Shown: positions 1 through 9,107, counted from the first letter of the stretch. The stretch: DNA of 64,000 nt from Paenibacillus antibioticophila (GCF_000455265.1 NZ_HG005139.1:2260188-2324187), one strand, 5' to 3'. Numbers and translations: made by a program. Notes: generated by a model from the letters alone, not told the origin.

Positions 1-1550
1 GTATCCTCATCCATGCCCGGTCCGTTGTCGCGGACGGTGATTCTGACGTAACCATCACGATTTGCAGCTTCGACGCTGATTGTAACCTCTCCCGGACCCT
101 CCATATTTTCCACCCCATGCCTGATAGCATTTTCCACAAGCGGCTGAATCAGCAGCTTTGGAATTTTGAGGTGTTTAAATTCAGAAGCGTCGATCGACCA
201 GGTTAACCGGTCCGCCAGCCGGATATCCATCAGCTGCAAGTATCTCCGGATATGAGCCAGCTCATCTTCGATTGTCACCCATTCATCCTGATTCGGGGTA
301 CTGATCGTGTATCTGAACAGACTGGACATGGAGACCACAAGATTCGCAAGCTCCTCTTCCCCCTTTTCCTCAAGCGACCAATAAAAAGCTTCCAGCGTAT
401 TAAACAAAAAGTGCGGATTGATCTGGGCCTGAAGCGCCTTCAGTTCGGTCCGGCTCTGCAGAATCTCTTTTTCATAGACTACCCGTATCAATTCATTCAT
501 ATTTTCAACCATCTGATTATACGAATTGTTCAATTCGTTGATCTCCATCGTATTCGAGAACATCGGATTAGGCTGCAGAACTCCGAATCTGGCTCCCCGC
601 ATCGCTTTGATTAATTTGAAAATCGGGCGTGTGATCGTCGTGGACAGGATCAGCGACATTATCAGGAACAACAGCACGCCGATGGCTCCCGACACCAATA
701 TCGCCGTTCGCAAGGTGGAAATGCCATTCGTAACATAGCTCACGGGCGTAAAAAATACAAGCGTCCAGCCCGTCGTCTCCGAGTATTGCTTCACCTCGAT
801 GTAATCGCTTCCGTTAATCGAGATGTTCTTCTCTTGGTTACCCAGCAACTGCGCCAGATCCAGTCCGGAATCCAGATTGAAATTTGTCGTAATGGGCTGC
901 TGGTTCGTATCGACGAGCAGGATGGATTCGCCCGCTTCCCCGCCGATTTGCTCATCAAACTGAAAATAAGCTTTATCCAAGCGGAGCATGAGAAAGCCTC
1001 CCGACGAAAACCACCGGTCCACAAGGCTTACCCTTTTTAACGCAAGCACCGATGACGGATCGTCGGGATCTATGCCCAGCCAGACAAGCTCTCCTTTTCC
1101 CCGGTCGGCCGCCAAAATCCATTCCTGATCAATAGTGTCGTTAAGCGGGATATCATTCAAAGGGAATAACCGACTATAGTCGTTGCTGTATAGCTCAAGC
1201 GCTTTGATTCCCGAAATGTAGGATTGGTAGCTTCCCAGGATCGACAGCAAGGATTGCCGCGCACTGAAAGGCGTCTCCGCCCCATCGACTTCGGAGAGCA
1301 GTAACTCTTGAATATAATCGTTCGTAGCAATTTGAGTCGTGATCGTATCGATTTGGGCAATCAAGGCATCAAGCCGCCCGTTCGCCTGGATTGCCGTCTG
1401 GCCGATGTGCTTCTCGGCATTGGACTTCAACATCGTCGACACGCTTGAGTAGGTGAGCACGCTTGCGATCCCCAATACGAACAGCATAACTAGCATAAAG
1501 CCGACAAAAATTTGGTTTCTGAGCGTGAACCACCGTCTCGGTCTTTTCAC
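1..1550 (-). CDS. YesM-type sensor histidine kinase (partial, C-terminus outside window)
   Basis: Membrane sensor kinase of a two-component system, probably sensing a carbohydrate. The gene runs off the left edge after about 516 codons. Read from a GTG at 1550: TM helix at residues 13-35, a long extracellular sensor region, second TM at about 280-302, a HAMP linker, then the LytS/YesM-type H-box QINPHFLFNTL with the phospho-acceptor His near residue 380, an N-box (VENAIRHG) and the start of the G-box (DNGPGMDED) at the window edge. The start is GTG because an in-frame TGA lies just upstream; a GGAGAGG site precedes it. The nearby ATG at 1559 is in another frame and soon stops. Its response regulator should lie to the left. 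Class is secure; the stimulus is inferred. Confidence 0.85.
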   Translation of the reverse strand, partial: MKRPRRWFTLRNQIFVGFMLVMLFVLGIASVLTYSSVSTMLKSNAEKHIGQTAIQANGRLDALIAQIDTITTQIATNDYIQELLLSEVDGAETPFSARQSLLSILGSYQSYISGIKALELYSNDYSRLFPLNDIPLNDTIDQEWILAADRGKGELVWLGIDPDDPSSVLALKRVSLVDRWFSSGGFLMLRLDKAYFQFDEQIGGEAGESILLVDTNQQPITTNFNLDSGLDLAQLLGNQEKNISINGSDYIEVKQYSETTGWTLVFFTPVSYVTNGISTLRTAILVSGAIGVLLFLIMSLILSTTITRPIFKLIKAMRGARFGVLQPNPMFSNTMEINELNNSYNQMVENMNELIRVVYEKEILQSRTELKALQAQINPHFLFNTLEAFYWSLEEKGEEELANLVVSMSSLFRYTISTPNQDEWVTIEDELAHIRRYLQLMDIRLADRLTWSIDASEFKHLKIPKLLIQPLVENAIRHGVENMEGPGEVTISVEAANRDGYVRITVRDNGPGMDED

Positions 1551-1678
1551 TGGAATCCATCACCTCTCCGTTAAAGATGAAATTTGCCCCTAGCTTTTCC
1601 GGCTTCAAAGCCAATAAATCGATACAATCAAACTAACATAGGATCGGTTTGGTGAACAGGAGGGAATCATCCTTGAGT

Positions 1679-1870
1679 ATAGTTGAACTACTAAATTTTA
1701 CGTACTGTGGCAACGTGTGAAGTGTTCTTACGATCGCTGTTGTTCGCGGATTCCTCTAATTCAACGAAAATATTATAAGGTAGGAATCCACTCACAAAGG
1801 CGAACGCTTTCGCTTCTACAGATCACTTCACACTTATGCCCTTTCTACGTAGCTTTTATAGTTCAACTTA
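1679..1870 (+). repeat. Structured dispersed repeat, copy 1
   Basis: First of four copies of an intergenic element. Ends are the inverted repeat AGTTGAACTA (1681-1690) and TAGTTCAACT (1859-1868). Inside, GTGTGAAGTG (1715-1724) pairs with CACTTCACAC (1824-1833), and GGATTCCT (1748-1755) pairs with AGGAATCC (1782-1789). Other copies are at 2119-2290 (inverted), 28915-29140 and 43531-43753. It encodes no protein of its own; small ORFs crossing it only reflect the repeat. Confidence 0.85.
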
Positions 1871-2053
1871 CATAGAAGTAGGTTAAAGCTCCGATTTAAG
1901 AATTAAAGGTAGAAATTTCACTGGAGCATGACCAAACGAGGCTGATCAAATAAAATATGGCGAGTGAAGTTCGGAGTAAGACTGGAAATGCCAGTCGGAC
2001 AATCAAGGTTTCGTACTGTGCCTGAGCATTCCAGGCGCACTATGTTCTACTTG

Positions 2054-2103
2054 CTGCGCATCACAGGCTGCGAGCACAGTGCCATGCAGCCTGTGATGCG
2101 CAG
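2054..2103. repeat. Perfect 18-bp inverted repeat (hairpin)
   Basis: CTGCGCATCACAGGCTGC (2054-2071) and its exact reverse complement (2086-2103) are separated by 14 bases. There is no T-run on either side, so it is not a classical terminator. It abuts structured repeat copy 4. The rest of the gene-free stretch from 1551 to 2304 shows nothing recognisable apart from this hairpin and the two repeat copies. Confidence 0.85.
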
Positions 2104-2118
2104 CCATGTGCAAATTTG

Positions 2119-2290
2119 TAGTTAAACTGCAAGGGCAAAGTTGTCAGGGCATAAGTGTGAAGGGTTGTGAAGAAGCGGAGCGTTCGCCTTTGTGAGCGGA
2201 TTTCTCCATTGTTAGAACTTAGTCCAATCATAGAAATCCGCGAACAACAGCGACCGTAGCAACTCTTCACACGTTGCCCCTCTAACGCGC
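2119..2290 (-). repeat. Structured dispersed repeat, copy 4 (inverted)
   Basis: Reverse-oriented copy of the repeat at 1679-1870. It keeps the internal stem (AGAAATCC at 2232-2239 and GGATTTCT at 2198-2205) and most of the GTGTGAAG/CTTCACAC stem. The terminal repeat is diverged (TAGTTAAACT at 2119-2128). Copies 1 and 4 lie head to head within 0.6 kb between the partial kinase gene and the solute-binding protein gene. Confidence 0.8.
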
Positions 2291-2304
2291 CCTCTAATGA
2301 ATAC

Positions 2305-2342
2305 AAAAAAACAGGGCTTTCTGCCAGATGGGAGAGCCCTGT
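2305..2342 (-). terminator. Rho-independent terminator of the sugar ABC operon
   Basis: ACAGGGCT (2311-2318) pairs with AGCCCTGT (2335-2342). Read on the minus strand the stem is followed by a run of T. It lies 14 bp past the stop of the solute-binding protein gene. Confidence 0.9.
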
Positions 2343-2355
2343 TGCCATTCAATTT

Positions 2356-3663
2356 TTACTTCTTCAATTTATCCCAGGCTGCTTGCATATTGCTCATCCA
2401 GCCTTCCACATCTACCTTATCTGCAATCAATTGCTGGATTACGCTCGCAAATTCTTGCGTTACCCCATCAGGGAACTTGGAGGATTGCAATCCGTAGACC
2501 TTATTCTCATCCACATATTTCTTCACGTCCGCTCCCAGCATACCGATATCCTCGGAAGTAGCCGGAATTGTCATCAAGGCCGGGATGAACTTCCACTTCT
2601 TAGAGATGTATTCTTTACCCAAATCGCTTGTAACCAGCCAGTTCAAGAAGGTTTTTGCTTCTTCCTTGGAAGCGGACTCCTTGTTGACTACCAGGTTAGC
2701 CGGAATTCCCACGGTAAGCTTATCATTCTTCTCAGCGTCATTGTCGATTGGCATTGGGAACATGCCGATGTTCATATCCGGTGTTATGTTGTCCACCAAT
2801 GTCTGTGCCCAGTTGCCTTCCTGCATCATGGCCACTTCGCCGCTTGCAAACATGGCCAAGTGAGTGTTGGCGTCGGTAGTCAAGGGATTCTTTTGACCAT
2901 ATTGAACCGTCAGCTTGAGCAGATCGCTCCAATTCTTGAAGTGCTCGTTTCCAGCAATCGTCGCAGTACCTTCGTTCAATCCCTTAATGAACTCATCTAC
3001 GTTGTCCTGTCTTGCGAAGGCCACGCTGATGCCTTGGTTGCCGAGCAGCCACCATTCCTGATATGCGTTACCGAACGGCGTTACGTCGATGGCTTGCAGT
3101 TTCTTCGCAGCGTCTTCCAGCTCGGCGATCGTCTTCGGCGTTTCCGTGATCCCTGCCTTTTCGAACAGATCCTTGTTATAGATATACCCGATTCCTTCCA
3201 GATTCATAGGCATACCGTATACTTTACCGTCTTTGGTCATCGGTTCGGCAGCAAGCGGTACCAGATCCTGAACCCAAGGCTGGTCGGACAAATCTTCGAT
3301 TTTATCCTGCCACATATCCAGTTCGGCAAAGCCACCGTTAGAGAAAATATCAGGCGCATCGCCGGAAGCAAACTTCGTCTTCAATGCAGCCGCATAATCG
3401 GCTCCGCCGCCAACAGTCTGGATATCCAGCTTGATGTTCGGGTATTCTTTTTCGAACTCGACCTTCAGTTCATTAAGGCCTTCCACGATTTCGGTTTTAA
3501 ATTGGAATATCTTTACCGTTTTGGTCTCTCCTGTTGATGGAGCGCTTCCATTTTGGGCATTCCCATTGGTGGTATTTCCAGCATTGTTGTTTCCACCGCA
3601 TGCTGAGAGCAGCATGCTCATGATCAGCAGAACCGAGACGATCATCCATGAACTTTTCTTCAT
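2356..3663 (-). CDS. ABC transporter extracellular sugar-binding lipoprotein (family 1)
   Basis: Captures a sugar or oligosaccharide outside the membrane and delivers it to the two permeases encoded just upstream. The 435-residue protein starts with a lipoprotein signal peptide (KK, hydrophobic core, lipobox LSAC with Cys22), then a Gly/Asn-rich linker and a family 1 solute-binding fold (GIGYIYNKDLFEKAG, FASGEVAMMQEGNWA). I chose the ATG at 3663 behind GGGGG; an in-frame TTG at 3678 lies before that site and is unlikely. It is the last gene of the operon, after both permeases, whereas the binding protein usually comes first. No ATPase is encoded here; such CUT1 systems normally share an MsmX-like ATPase encoded elsewhere. 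The substrate cannot be read from sequence. Confidence 0.9.
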   Translation of the reverse strand: MKKSSWMIVSVLLIMSMLLSACGGNNNAGNTTNGNAQNGSAPSTGETKTVKIFQFKTEIVEGLNELKVEFEKEYPNIKLDIQTVGGGADYAAALKTKFASGDAPDIFSNGGFAELDMWQDKIEDLSDQPWVQDLVPLAAEPMTKDGKVYGMPMNLEGIGYIYNKDLFEKAGITETPKTIAELEDAAKKLQAIDVTPFGNAYQEWWLLGNQGISVAFARQDNVDEFIKGLNEGTATIAGNEHFKNWSDLLKLTVQYGQKNPLTTDANTHLAMFASGEVAMMQEGNWAQTLVDNITPDMNIGMFPMPIDNDAEKNDKLTVGIPANLVVNKESASKEEAKTFLNWLVTSDLGKEYISKKWKFIPALMTIPATSEDIGMLGADVKKYVDENKVYGLQSSKFPDGVTQEFASVIQQLIADKVDVEGWMSNMQAAWDKLKK

Positions 3664-3720
3664 CTTTTTCCCCCGCAATCTGTATTAGTAAGTGCTATAT
3701 TTGGAACGCCAGGCCCGGCG

Positions 3721-4551
3721 TCAACCTTTGACCGAGCCTGCCGCAATTCCCTCTACAATGTAACGTTGAAGCAACAGATAGAATGCAATGATCGGCAAGA
3801 TCCCGATCGCCAGCGCTGGAAGCGCCATGTCCCATTGTTTTGTGTATTGCCCGAAGAATGAATACGTTGCCAGCGGAATCGTGCGTAGCTCCGGCTTTTG
3901 CAGAATCAGGGACGGAAGCAAATAATCGTTCCAGATCGCCAGCGCATTCAATACAATGATCGTCATCATCATTGGCTTCAGTAATGGCAATACGATTCTA
4001 AAGAAAACGGTAATCGGATTGCAGCCGTCCACCGTTGCCGCTTCTTCAATTTCCAGCGGTACGGATTTGACGAATCCATGGAACAGGAACACCGCCAGCG
4101 GCAAGCTTAGTCCAAGATTGGTCAGCAGCAAGCCCCATATGCTGTTATTGACGCCAAGTGTATTGACGACCTTCAGGACCGGAATCATGATCGTCTGGAA
4201 CGGAACGACCATCGCTGCAACGAAGAGCAGCAGCAGGATCCGGTTAAACTTGGAGTTGGAGCGAACCATCCGGTAAGCGGCCATCGCGCTAAACAATGTA
4301 ATCAAGATAACGCTAACGACCGTAATAATTACGGAATTTTGGAATGCCTCGGAAAATCTGGCCAACTCCCATGCCTTCGAATAGTTGCTCCAATTGAATT
4401 TCTCGGGCCAGCTGGCTGCATTGGTCAAGATTTCGCCGAAAGTCTTCACGGAATTAGCGAACAAAAAATAGAACGGAGCAAGGAAGATCAGCGCGACCAG
4501 CGCCATCATTACCTCGGTAAACCCGTTTCTTCCGCGCTGTTTGGATTCCAT
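3721..4551 (-). CDS. Carbohydrate ABC transporter permease (MalG/CUT1 family)
   Basis: Inner-membrane permease of the sugar importer. The 276-residue protein has six predicted TM segments and the EAA loop that contacts the ATPase (EEAATVDGCNPITVFFRIVLP), plus the usual C-terminus ending near YIVEGIAAGSVKG. Its ATG overlaps the TGA of the upstream permease gene (TGATG), so the two are probably translationally coupled. The solute-binding protein gene follows after about 57 bp. Confidence 0.92.
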   Translation of the reverse strand: MESKQRGRNGFTEVMMALVALIFLAPFYFLFANSVKTFGEILTNAASWPEKFNWSNYSKAWELARFSEAFQNSVIITVVSVILITLFSAMAAYRMVRSNSKFNRILLLLFVAAMVVPFQTIMIPVLKVVNTLGVNNSIWGLLLTNLGLSLPLAVFLFHGFVKSVPLEIEEAATVDGCNPITVFFRIVLPLLKPMMMTIIVLNALAIWNDYLLPSLILQKPELRTIPLATYSFFGQYTKQWDMALPALAIGILPIIAFYLLLQRYIVEGIAAGSVKG

Positions 4552-5432
4552 CAGGCCTCCACCTCCTTACTCTTCGTAAACCAGACCTGAAGGAGCGAAA
4601 TGCCTGCGACGATTACGAAGAACAACAGTGCTTTGGCTGTTCCATACCCATAACGGTTATTTAGGAACGCCTCATTATAAATATTAAGCGCCACCGATTC
4701 CGTTGATTTGAACGGTCCGCCTTTCGTCAGCGACAAGTTCAGGTCGAACATCTTGAACGACCAGGAGATCGCCAGGAATAGGCAGACGGTAACCGCAGGC
4801 ATAATTAACGGAGCAATAATGCTCTTCAGAACCTGGAAGCGGTTCGCGCCATCAATCTCGGCTGCCTCAAGCACCTCTTTCGGCACATTGCTCAATGATG
4901 CGATGTACACGACCATCAGGTAACCGGAATACTGCCACACAAATACGAGCACGATCGCCCAATATCCGGTGGTCGCGTCACCGAGCCAAGGCAGTTGGAA
5001 GAACGACCAGCCGGTCACATCGCCCAGCGCCGCGAAGCCTTTAATGAAAATGAACTGCCAGATAAACCCGAGCAGCAGGCCTCCGATCACGTTAGGCATA
5101 AAAAAGATGGTTCGAAGCAAGTTGCGCGTTTTCAAGGGCTTGGTCAAGAAATAGGCCAAAAAGAAGCCTACTGCGTTCACCAGAATGACGCCCAACAGTG
5201 TAAATCTGACTGTGAACCAGAACGAGGTCCAAAAGTCAGGGTCATTGGCAAACATTTTCGTAAAATTCGCGAATCCGACCCAGCTGACCTGTCCCGATAC
5301 CCCGTCCCAATCTGTGAAGGAGTAGTACATCCCCATCAGGAATGGAATGATCATTACTAGAGCAAAAAATGCAAATGCCGGACCGACGAAAAACAGCTGC
5401 TGCCCGAATTGCGATAATCTTTTTGTACGCAT
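4551..5432 (-). CDS. Carbohydrate ABC transporter permease (MalF/CUT1 family)
   Basis: Partner permease of the importer and first gene of the operon. The 293-residue protein has six TM segments and an EAA loop (LEAAEIDGANRFQVLKSIIAP). It starts with MRTKRLSQF behind a GAGGAGGGG site and ends in the TGATG overlap with the next permease. It is transcribed divergently from the kinase at 5542, the standard layout in which a YesM-type pair controls an adjacent sugar importer. Confidence 0.92.
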   Translation of the reverse strand: MRTKRLSQFGQQLFFVGPAFAFFALVMIIPFLMGMYYSFTDWDGVSGQVSWVGFANFTKMFANDPDFWTSFWFTVRFTLLGVILVNAVGFFLAYFLTKPLKTRNLLRTIFFMPNVIGGLLLGFIWQFIFIKGFAALGDVTGWSFFQLPWLGDATTGYWAIVLVFVWQYSGYLMVVYIASLSNVPKEVLEAAEIDGANRFQVLKSIIAPLIMPAVTVCLFLAISWSFKMFDLNLSLTKGGPFKSTESVALNIYNEAFLNNRYGYGTAKALLFFVIVAGISLLQVWFTKSKEVEA

Positions 5433-5457
5433 AGCTGCCCCTCCTCTCTATCTCTCT

Positions 5458-5486
5458 TTGTTGAAACACTCCTGTAATGCTATTAT
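5458..5486 (+). promoter_or_regulatory. Candidate sigma-A promoter for the kinase/regulator pair
   Basis: TTGTTG (5458-5463) and TATTAT (5481-5486) are 17 bp apart, about 55 bp before the kinase start. The -35 box is weak (3 of 6). It lies in the 109-bp divergent region between transporter and kinase. Confidence 0.4.
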
Positions 5487-5541
5487 GTAGTTTATCTTAG
5501 CTTTCATACACCTACGAAAGTGATCACTGAGGTGTAAAATA

Positions 5542-7365
5542 TTGATCGGATGTGTCTTGATGAACTGGAACAGTATACGAACCAAACTGATTGTATTTTT
5601 GATTCTCCCTATCATTCTTAGCTTGGGGGCAGGGATGTTCATCAGCTATTCTCTCACCACCCAATCCGTGAAAGAGCGGACCGTGGAACAGAACAAGAAT
5701 TTGCTGTACCAGGGCTACCGAAACATTGCCGGGCTGCTTGAGGAGTTGAATCGGATCTCTTTGACTGCATATTCGGATTCGGAGTTATACCGCATGTTAA
5801 ATGCCGGTCATGATGATGTTGCAGCAAACAGCACTATTTACGCTTCCCTGAACTCCATTTATAAATCAACGCCCGACATCTTTCAGGTTTATCTGTTCGG
5901 AGTCAAGGACCGCCAAGCGACGCTCATGACGCAGACGACTCCCAAGCGCTGGCAAGGAGCTGCGCCTTATGTGGATGCAGTTCCACCCGAAGGCCAATCC
6001 GTATTTCTCCAGTCCACTCATGAGAGCCATTTTTATGGATTGACTTCGCCTATACCTGAAATTAAGCACGAGCAAGTGTTCACGCTGCATCGGCGAATCG
6101 AGCGAATACCATCGAATGAGCCGCTTGGCTTTCTGTCCATTGACGTCAAGCTCTCTTCACTGCAGGATATTGCCGAACAGTTGTATGACAGCAGACAGGA
6201 GAAACTCTATGTAACCGATACGGTTGGCAATATCATTTACTCCGGGCAGGAGGAAATGATCGGCCGAGCCATGAATGAAGACTGGTATGGCGAGCAGCTT
6301 GAAGCCTTTAGCCAAAACGAGCAGGGGAGCTTCGAGATCAACCACTCCATGTTTGTGTATCAGCGGATCAATCAGGAGAACGCCGACTGGCTTATCATCA
6401 AGGAGATTCCCGAAAAACACCTGCTGCAAGAGGCTAACCGTTCGGTCATGATCAATCTGATCATGTTCGGTCTTGCCCTGTTGGTTATTATCGCTGCAAC
6501 CGTGCTGATCTCCATTCGAGTGACCGCCCCGATCAAGCGTCTGGCCGATTATATGAATGAGGTAAAGACCGGCAATCTGAACGTCGCCGTGCTCCCCGCC
6601 GGCAAAGACGAAATCGGTATGCTGACCAGACGGTTCCGAACGATGATGGAGACCATCAACGATTTGATCCTTCGTGAATATAAGCTGGAATTATCCAGCA
6701 AGACCAGTCAGTTGAAAGCATTGCAGGCACAAATCAATCCGCATTTTCTCAATAATACGCTGCAAATAATCGGTACGCTGGCGCTGGAATTGAAGGTTCC
6801 CCAAATCTATACGCTGATTTCTGCGCTTGCCAAAATGATGCATTACAGCATGCACAATAGCGATTCGACCGTAACCTTAAAGGATGAATTGGAGCATGTT
6901 AAGGCCTACATGGAGCTGCAGAAGGAGCGGTTCGAGAACCGCTTTTCCTATGCAAGCGAGGTTCCTGATCATCTGCTCCACCTTAAGGTTCCCAAGCTGA
7001 TTCTCCAGCCTATTATGGAGAACTACTTCAAGCATGGGCTGAGCGTTACGGAGACAGACGGCCGGATACATCTTCAGGCGTCACAAGGTGAGAGCTATGT
7101 CTTTATCGTGATCGAAAATAACGGAGCCAGCATCCCGCCCGGACAGCTGGAAGGGTTGTCACTGGAGCTGCAGCGGCAAGCGGAAGCTGAATTCGATGCG
7201 GATACGGAAGCTGACGAGTCGGTCCGTAATGAGCTTATTCCTGCAACGATCGGGCTTCATAATGTGCTTGCCCGGCTCCGGCTGGTGTACGGAGAAGCCG
7301 CTTCGCTGGAGCTCGAGAATTTGGAACCTGTCGGAGTCCGGATTATACTGAAATTACCTGTTTGA
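5542..7365 (+). CDS. YesM-type sensor histidine kinase
   Basis: Membrane sensor kinase, presumably detecting the sugar imported by the divergent ABC system and phosphorylating the regulator encoded next. The 607-residue protein has TM1 at about 14-36, an extracellular sensor region, TM2 at about 300-326, a HAMP domain with the segment VTAPIKRLADYM, an H-box with His near 401, and a C-terminal ATPase domain (LQPIMENYFKHGL). The H-box reads NPHFLNNTL instead of the usual NPHFLFNTL. The TTG at 5542 has a well spaced GAGGTG seven bases before it; the ATG at 5560 has a poorer site. The regulator gene begins 25 bp after its stop. Confidence 0.9.
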   Translation: MIGCVLMNWNSIRTKLIVFLILPIILSLGAGMFISYSLTTQSVKERTVEQNKNLLYQGYRNIAGLLEELNRISLTAYSDSELYRMLNAGHDDVAANSTIYASLNSIYKSTPDIFQVYLFGVKDRQATLMTQTTPKRWQGAAPYVDAVPPEGQSVFLQSTHESHFYGLTSPIPEIKHEQVFTLHRRIERIPSNEPLGFLSIDVKLSSLQDIAEQLYDSRQEKLYVTDTVGNIIYSGQEEMIGRAMNEDWYGEQLEAFSQNEQGSFEINHSMFVYQRINQENADWLIIKEIPEKHLLQEANRSVMINLIMFGLALLVIIAATVLISIRVTAPIKRLADYMNEVKTGNLNVAVLPAGKDEIGMLTRRFRTMMETINDLILREYKLELSSKTSQLKALQAQINPHFLNNTLQIIGTLALELKVPQIYTLISALAKMMHYSMHNSDSTVTLKDELEHVKAYMELQKERFENRFSYASEVPDHLLHLKVPKLILQPIMENYFKHGLSVTETDGRIHLQASQGESYVFIVIENNGASIPPGQLEGLSLELQRQAEAEFDADTEADESVRNELIPATIGLHNVLARLRLVYGEAASLELENLEPVGVRIILKLPV

Positions 7366-7390
7366 TATCGGATATTTGGAGAGTGAACAC

Positions 7391-9034
7391 ATGAGAGCAC
7401 TAATTGTCGACGATGAAGCCCGGGTCCGGAAGGCCGTGCAATTGCTGGTGGATTGGGATAAGCACGGCATTCGTGAGGTTAGGGAAGCCAATGGAGGAAA
7501 TGAGGCTATCGAAATTATCAAGCAATTCCGTCCCCAGCTTGTCATTATGGATATGATGATGGGGTCGGGGCATGGCCTCGAACTGATGGCATGGGTCTAT
7601 GAGCACGCCAGCAATACCAAATTCATTGTCGTCAGCGGGCATGATGATTTTGATTTTGTGCGGAGCGCCGTTCGTCATGGCGGAGTCGATTATATTTTGA
7701 AGCCAATTGATCCGGAAGCGATCAATACTGCCGTCCGCAAAGCCGTTGATGGGTGGCGCCTTGAAGAGGCCGAGCGGGCAGACCAGCAGCTGCTGAACAT
7801 CCGGTTGAACGAATTCAAGCCGCCTTATGATGAGAAGCTCTTGTCTTCGCTGATCGACGATCCGGGATCGGCGGAAGGCGCACTGGGGAAATTGCGTAAG
7901 GAAGGCCTCATCCCGACCGGGTTGGAGGAGGCCTGCTTGCTGATTGCCCGGATTGATCCCGGCGACTCTCTGCTCCAGCAAAAATTCGGCCATAACGGCG
8001 AGCTTCTTCTTTTCGCTTTTATCAATATTTGCAATGAGTTCTTGCTTGCTCACCGCCAGGGAATCGCGTTCAAGCATCTGGGCGGGCCGCAGGAAATAGT
8101 GCTTCTCGTATGGTCTTCGGACAGAAACATCGCAGAACTGATCGAGCAGATCAATCAGGGACTGTTCGTCACATTGCAGCGCAGGCTGCACTTTGGAGCT
8201 GGCTCTGCCGGGCCATTGCCGCACAGTCTGCCGAAGCAATACAGCGAAGCTGGCCTGGCCTTGCGCAGGAGAAATCTGCTCAGGCCTGATGAATACATGC
8301 ATCGGGCGGAAATCCAGCATCAATCAAACGCGGCTTTAGGCCGCCATTCTCTTGGAAAACTTCAAGAAGAATGGAAGCTGGCCGTTCAGAGCGCGGATGA
8401 CGACCGAATAACGCTCGCCGCAAGTAAATGGTTCGACGAGCAGCTGCGCCTTGGGGTCATTACTCCTGAATTACTCACCGCCTGGAAAAACGAGGTCATG
8501 GCCTTCCGGGCAAGAACCATTCAAGATGTGCTGGGTCATCAGGCGGACAGCCTGCTTGCCGATTCGGAATACGAAAATGAAGACACAGGAGACACAGATG
8601 CCCCGCTGCCGGAGAACTACACCTTCTCAAAGTATGCCTGGATCGATTGGACAGTCGGCGTACTTGCCGGGTTATCCAGGCTGTTCAGCCGGCACTTGAC
8701 CCGCGACAAAGATACGATCTCGGAGATCGTGCATTATATAGAGCAGAATTATCAATCCAATATCGCGCTTCAAGATATTGCCGCTCAGTTCTATGTCAGC
8801 AGAGAATATGTGTCCCGAAAATTCAAGCAAACCTTTGGGATTAACTTTTCCGATTATTTAGCCAAATACCGGATCGACAAGGCTAAATTGCTGATGTCCA
8901 ACCCGCATTTAAAGCTTCAGGATGTGGCGGAGTTGGTCGGCTTCCGCGATGTGAAATACTTCAGCAAAGTATTCAAGAAGCAAGAAGGCTTGTCGCCGCG
9001 CGAATATAAAGAAAGCAGAGCAATAATGCAGTGA
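7391..9034 (+). CDS. Response regulator with AraC-type DNA-binding domain (YesN-like)
   Basis: Cytoplasmic transcription regulator, the expected partner of the kinase just upstream and probable activator of the divergent sugar ABC operon. The 547-residue protein has an N-terminal receiver domain with acidic residues Asp7-Asp8, phospho-acceptor Asp54 (VIMDMMMG), the switch Ser in VVSGHDD and the conserved Lys in YILKPID. A long central region follows, then a C-terminal pair of AraC helix-turn-helix motifs (IALQDIAAQFYVSREYVSRKF; LQDVAELVGFRDVKYFSKVF). The ATG at 7391 follows GGAGAGTG; the in-frame TTG at 7376 precedes that site. A long antisense frame (7400-8323) is a shadow. Confidence 0.9.
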   Translation: MRALIVDDEARVRKAVQLLVDWDKHGIREVREANGGNEAIEIIKQFRPQLVIMDMMMGSGHGLELMAWVYEHASNTKFIVVSGHDDFDFVRSAVRHGGVDYILKPIDPEAINTAVRKAVDGWRLEEAERADQQLLNIRLNEFKPPYDEKLLSSLIDDPGSAEGALGKLRKEGLIPTGLEEACLLIARIDPGDSLLQQKFGHNGELLLFAFINICNEFLLAHRQGIAFKHLGGPQEIVLLVWSSDRNIAELIEQINQGLFVTLQRRLHFGAGSAGPLPHSLPKQYSEAGLALRRRNLLRPDEYMHRAEIQHQSNAALGRHSLGKLQEEWKLAVQSADDDRITLAASKWFDEQLRLGVITPELLTAWKNEVMAFRARTIQDVLGHQADSLLADSEYENEDTGDTDAPLPENYTFSKYAWIDWTVGVLAGLSRLFSRHLTRDKDTISEIVHYIEQNYQSNIALQDIAAQFYVSREYVSRKFKQTFGINFSDYLAKYRIDKAKLLMSNPHLKLQDVAELVGFRDVKYFSKVFKKQEGLSPREYKESRAIMQ

Positions 9035-9107
9035 GCCCGCATCGCTGTTCAAAATAAGGTAAAGCCAGCTAATACCTTCTGCTGCTCGCTGTCGGATAAT
9101 TTAAACT

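Noticed and set aside
2061..2348. Minus-strand 95-codon frame sharing RCCSRIS and SQRRTL with a frame at 43566-43754
   Set aside because: The shared peptide is a translation of the structured DNA repeat in both places; no ribosome site, and the frame crosses a terminator.
2383..3537. 384-codon plus-strand open frame
   Set aside because: Antisense shadow of the solute-binding protein gene, which has a lipobox, family motifs and a terminator.
7400..8323. 307-codon minus-strand open frame
   Set aside because: Shadow of the response-regulator gene; no domain motif and no ribosome site.
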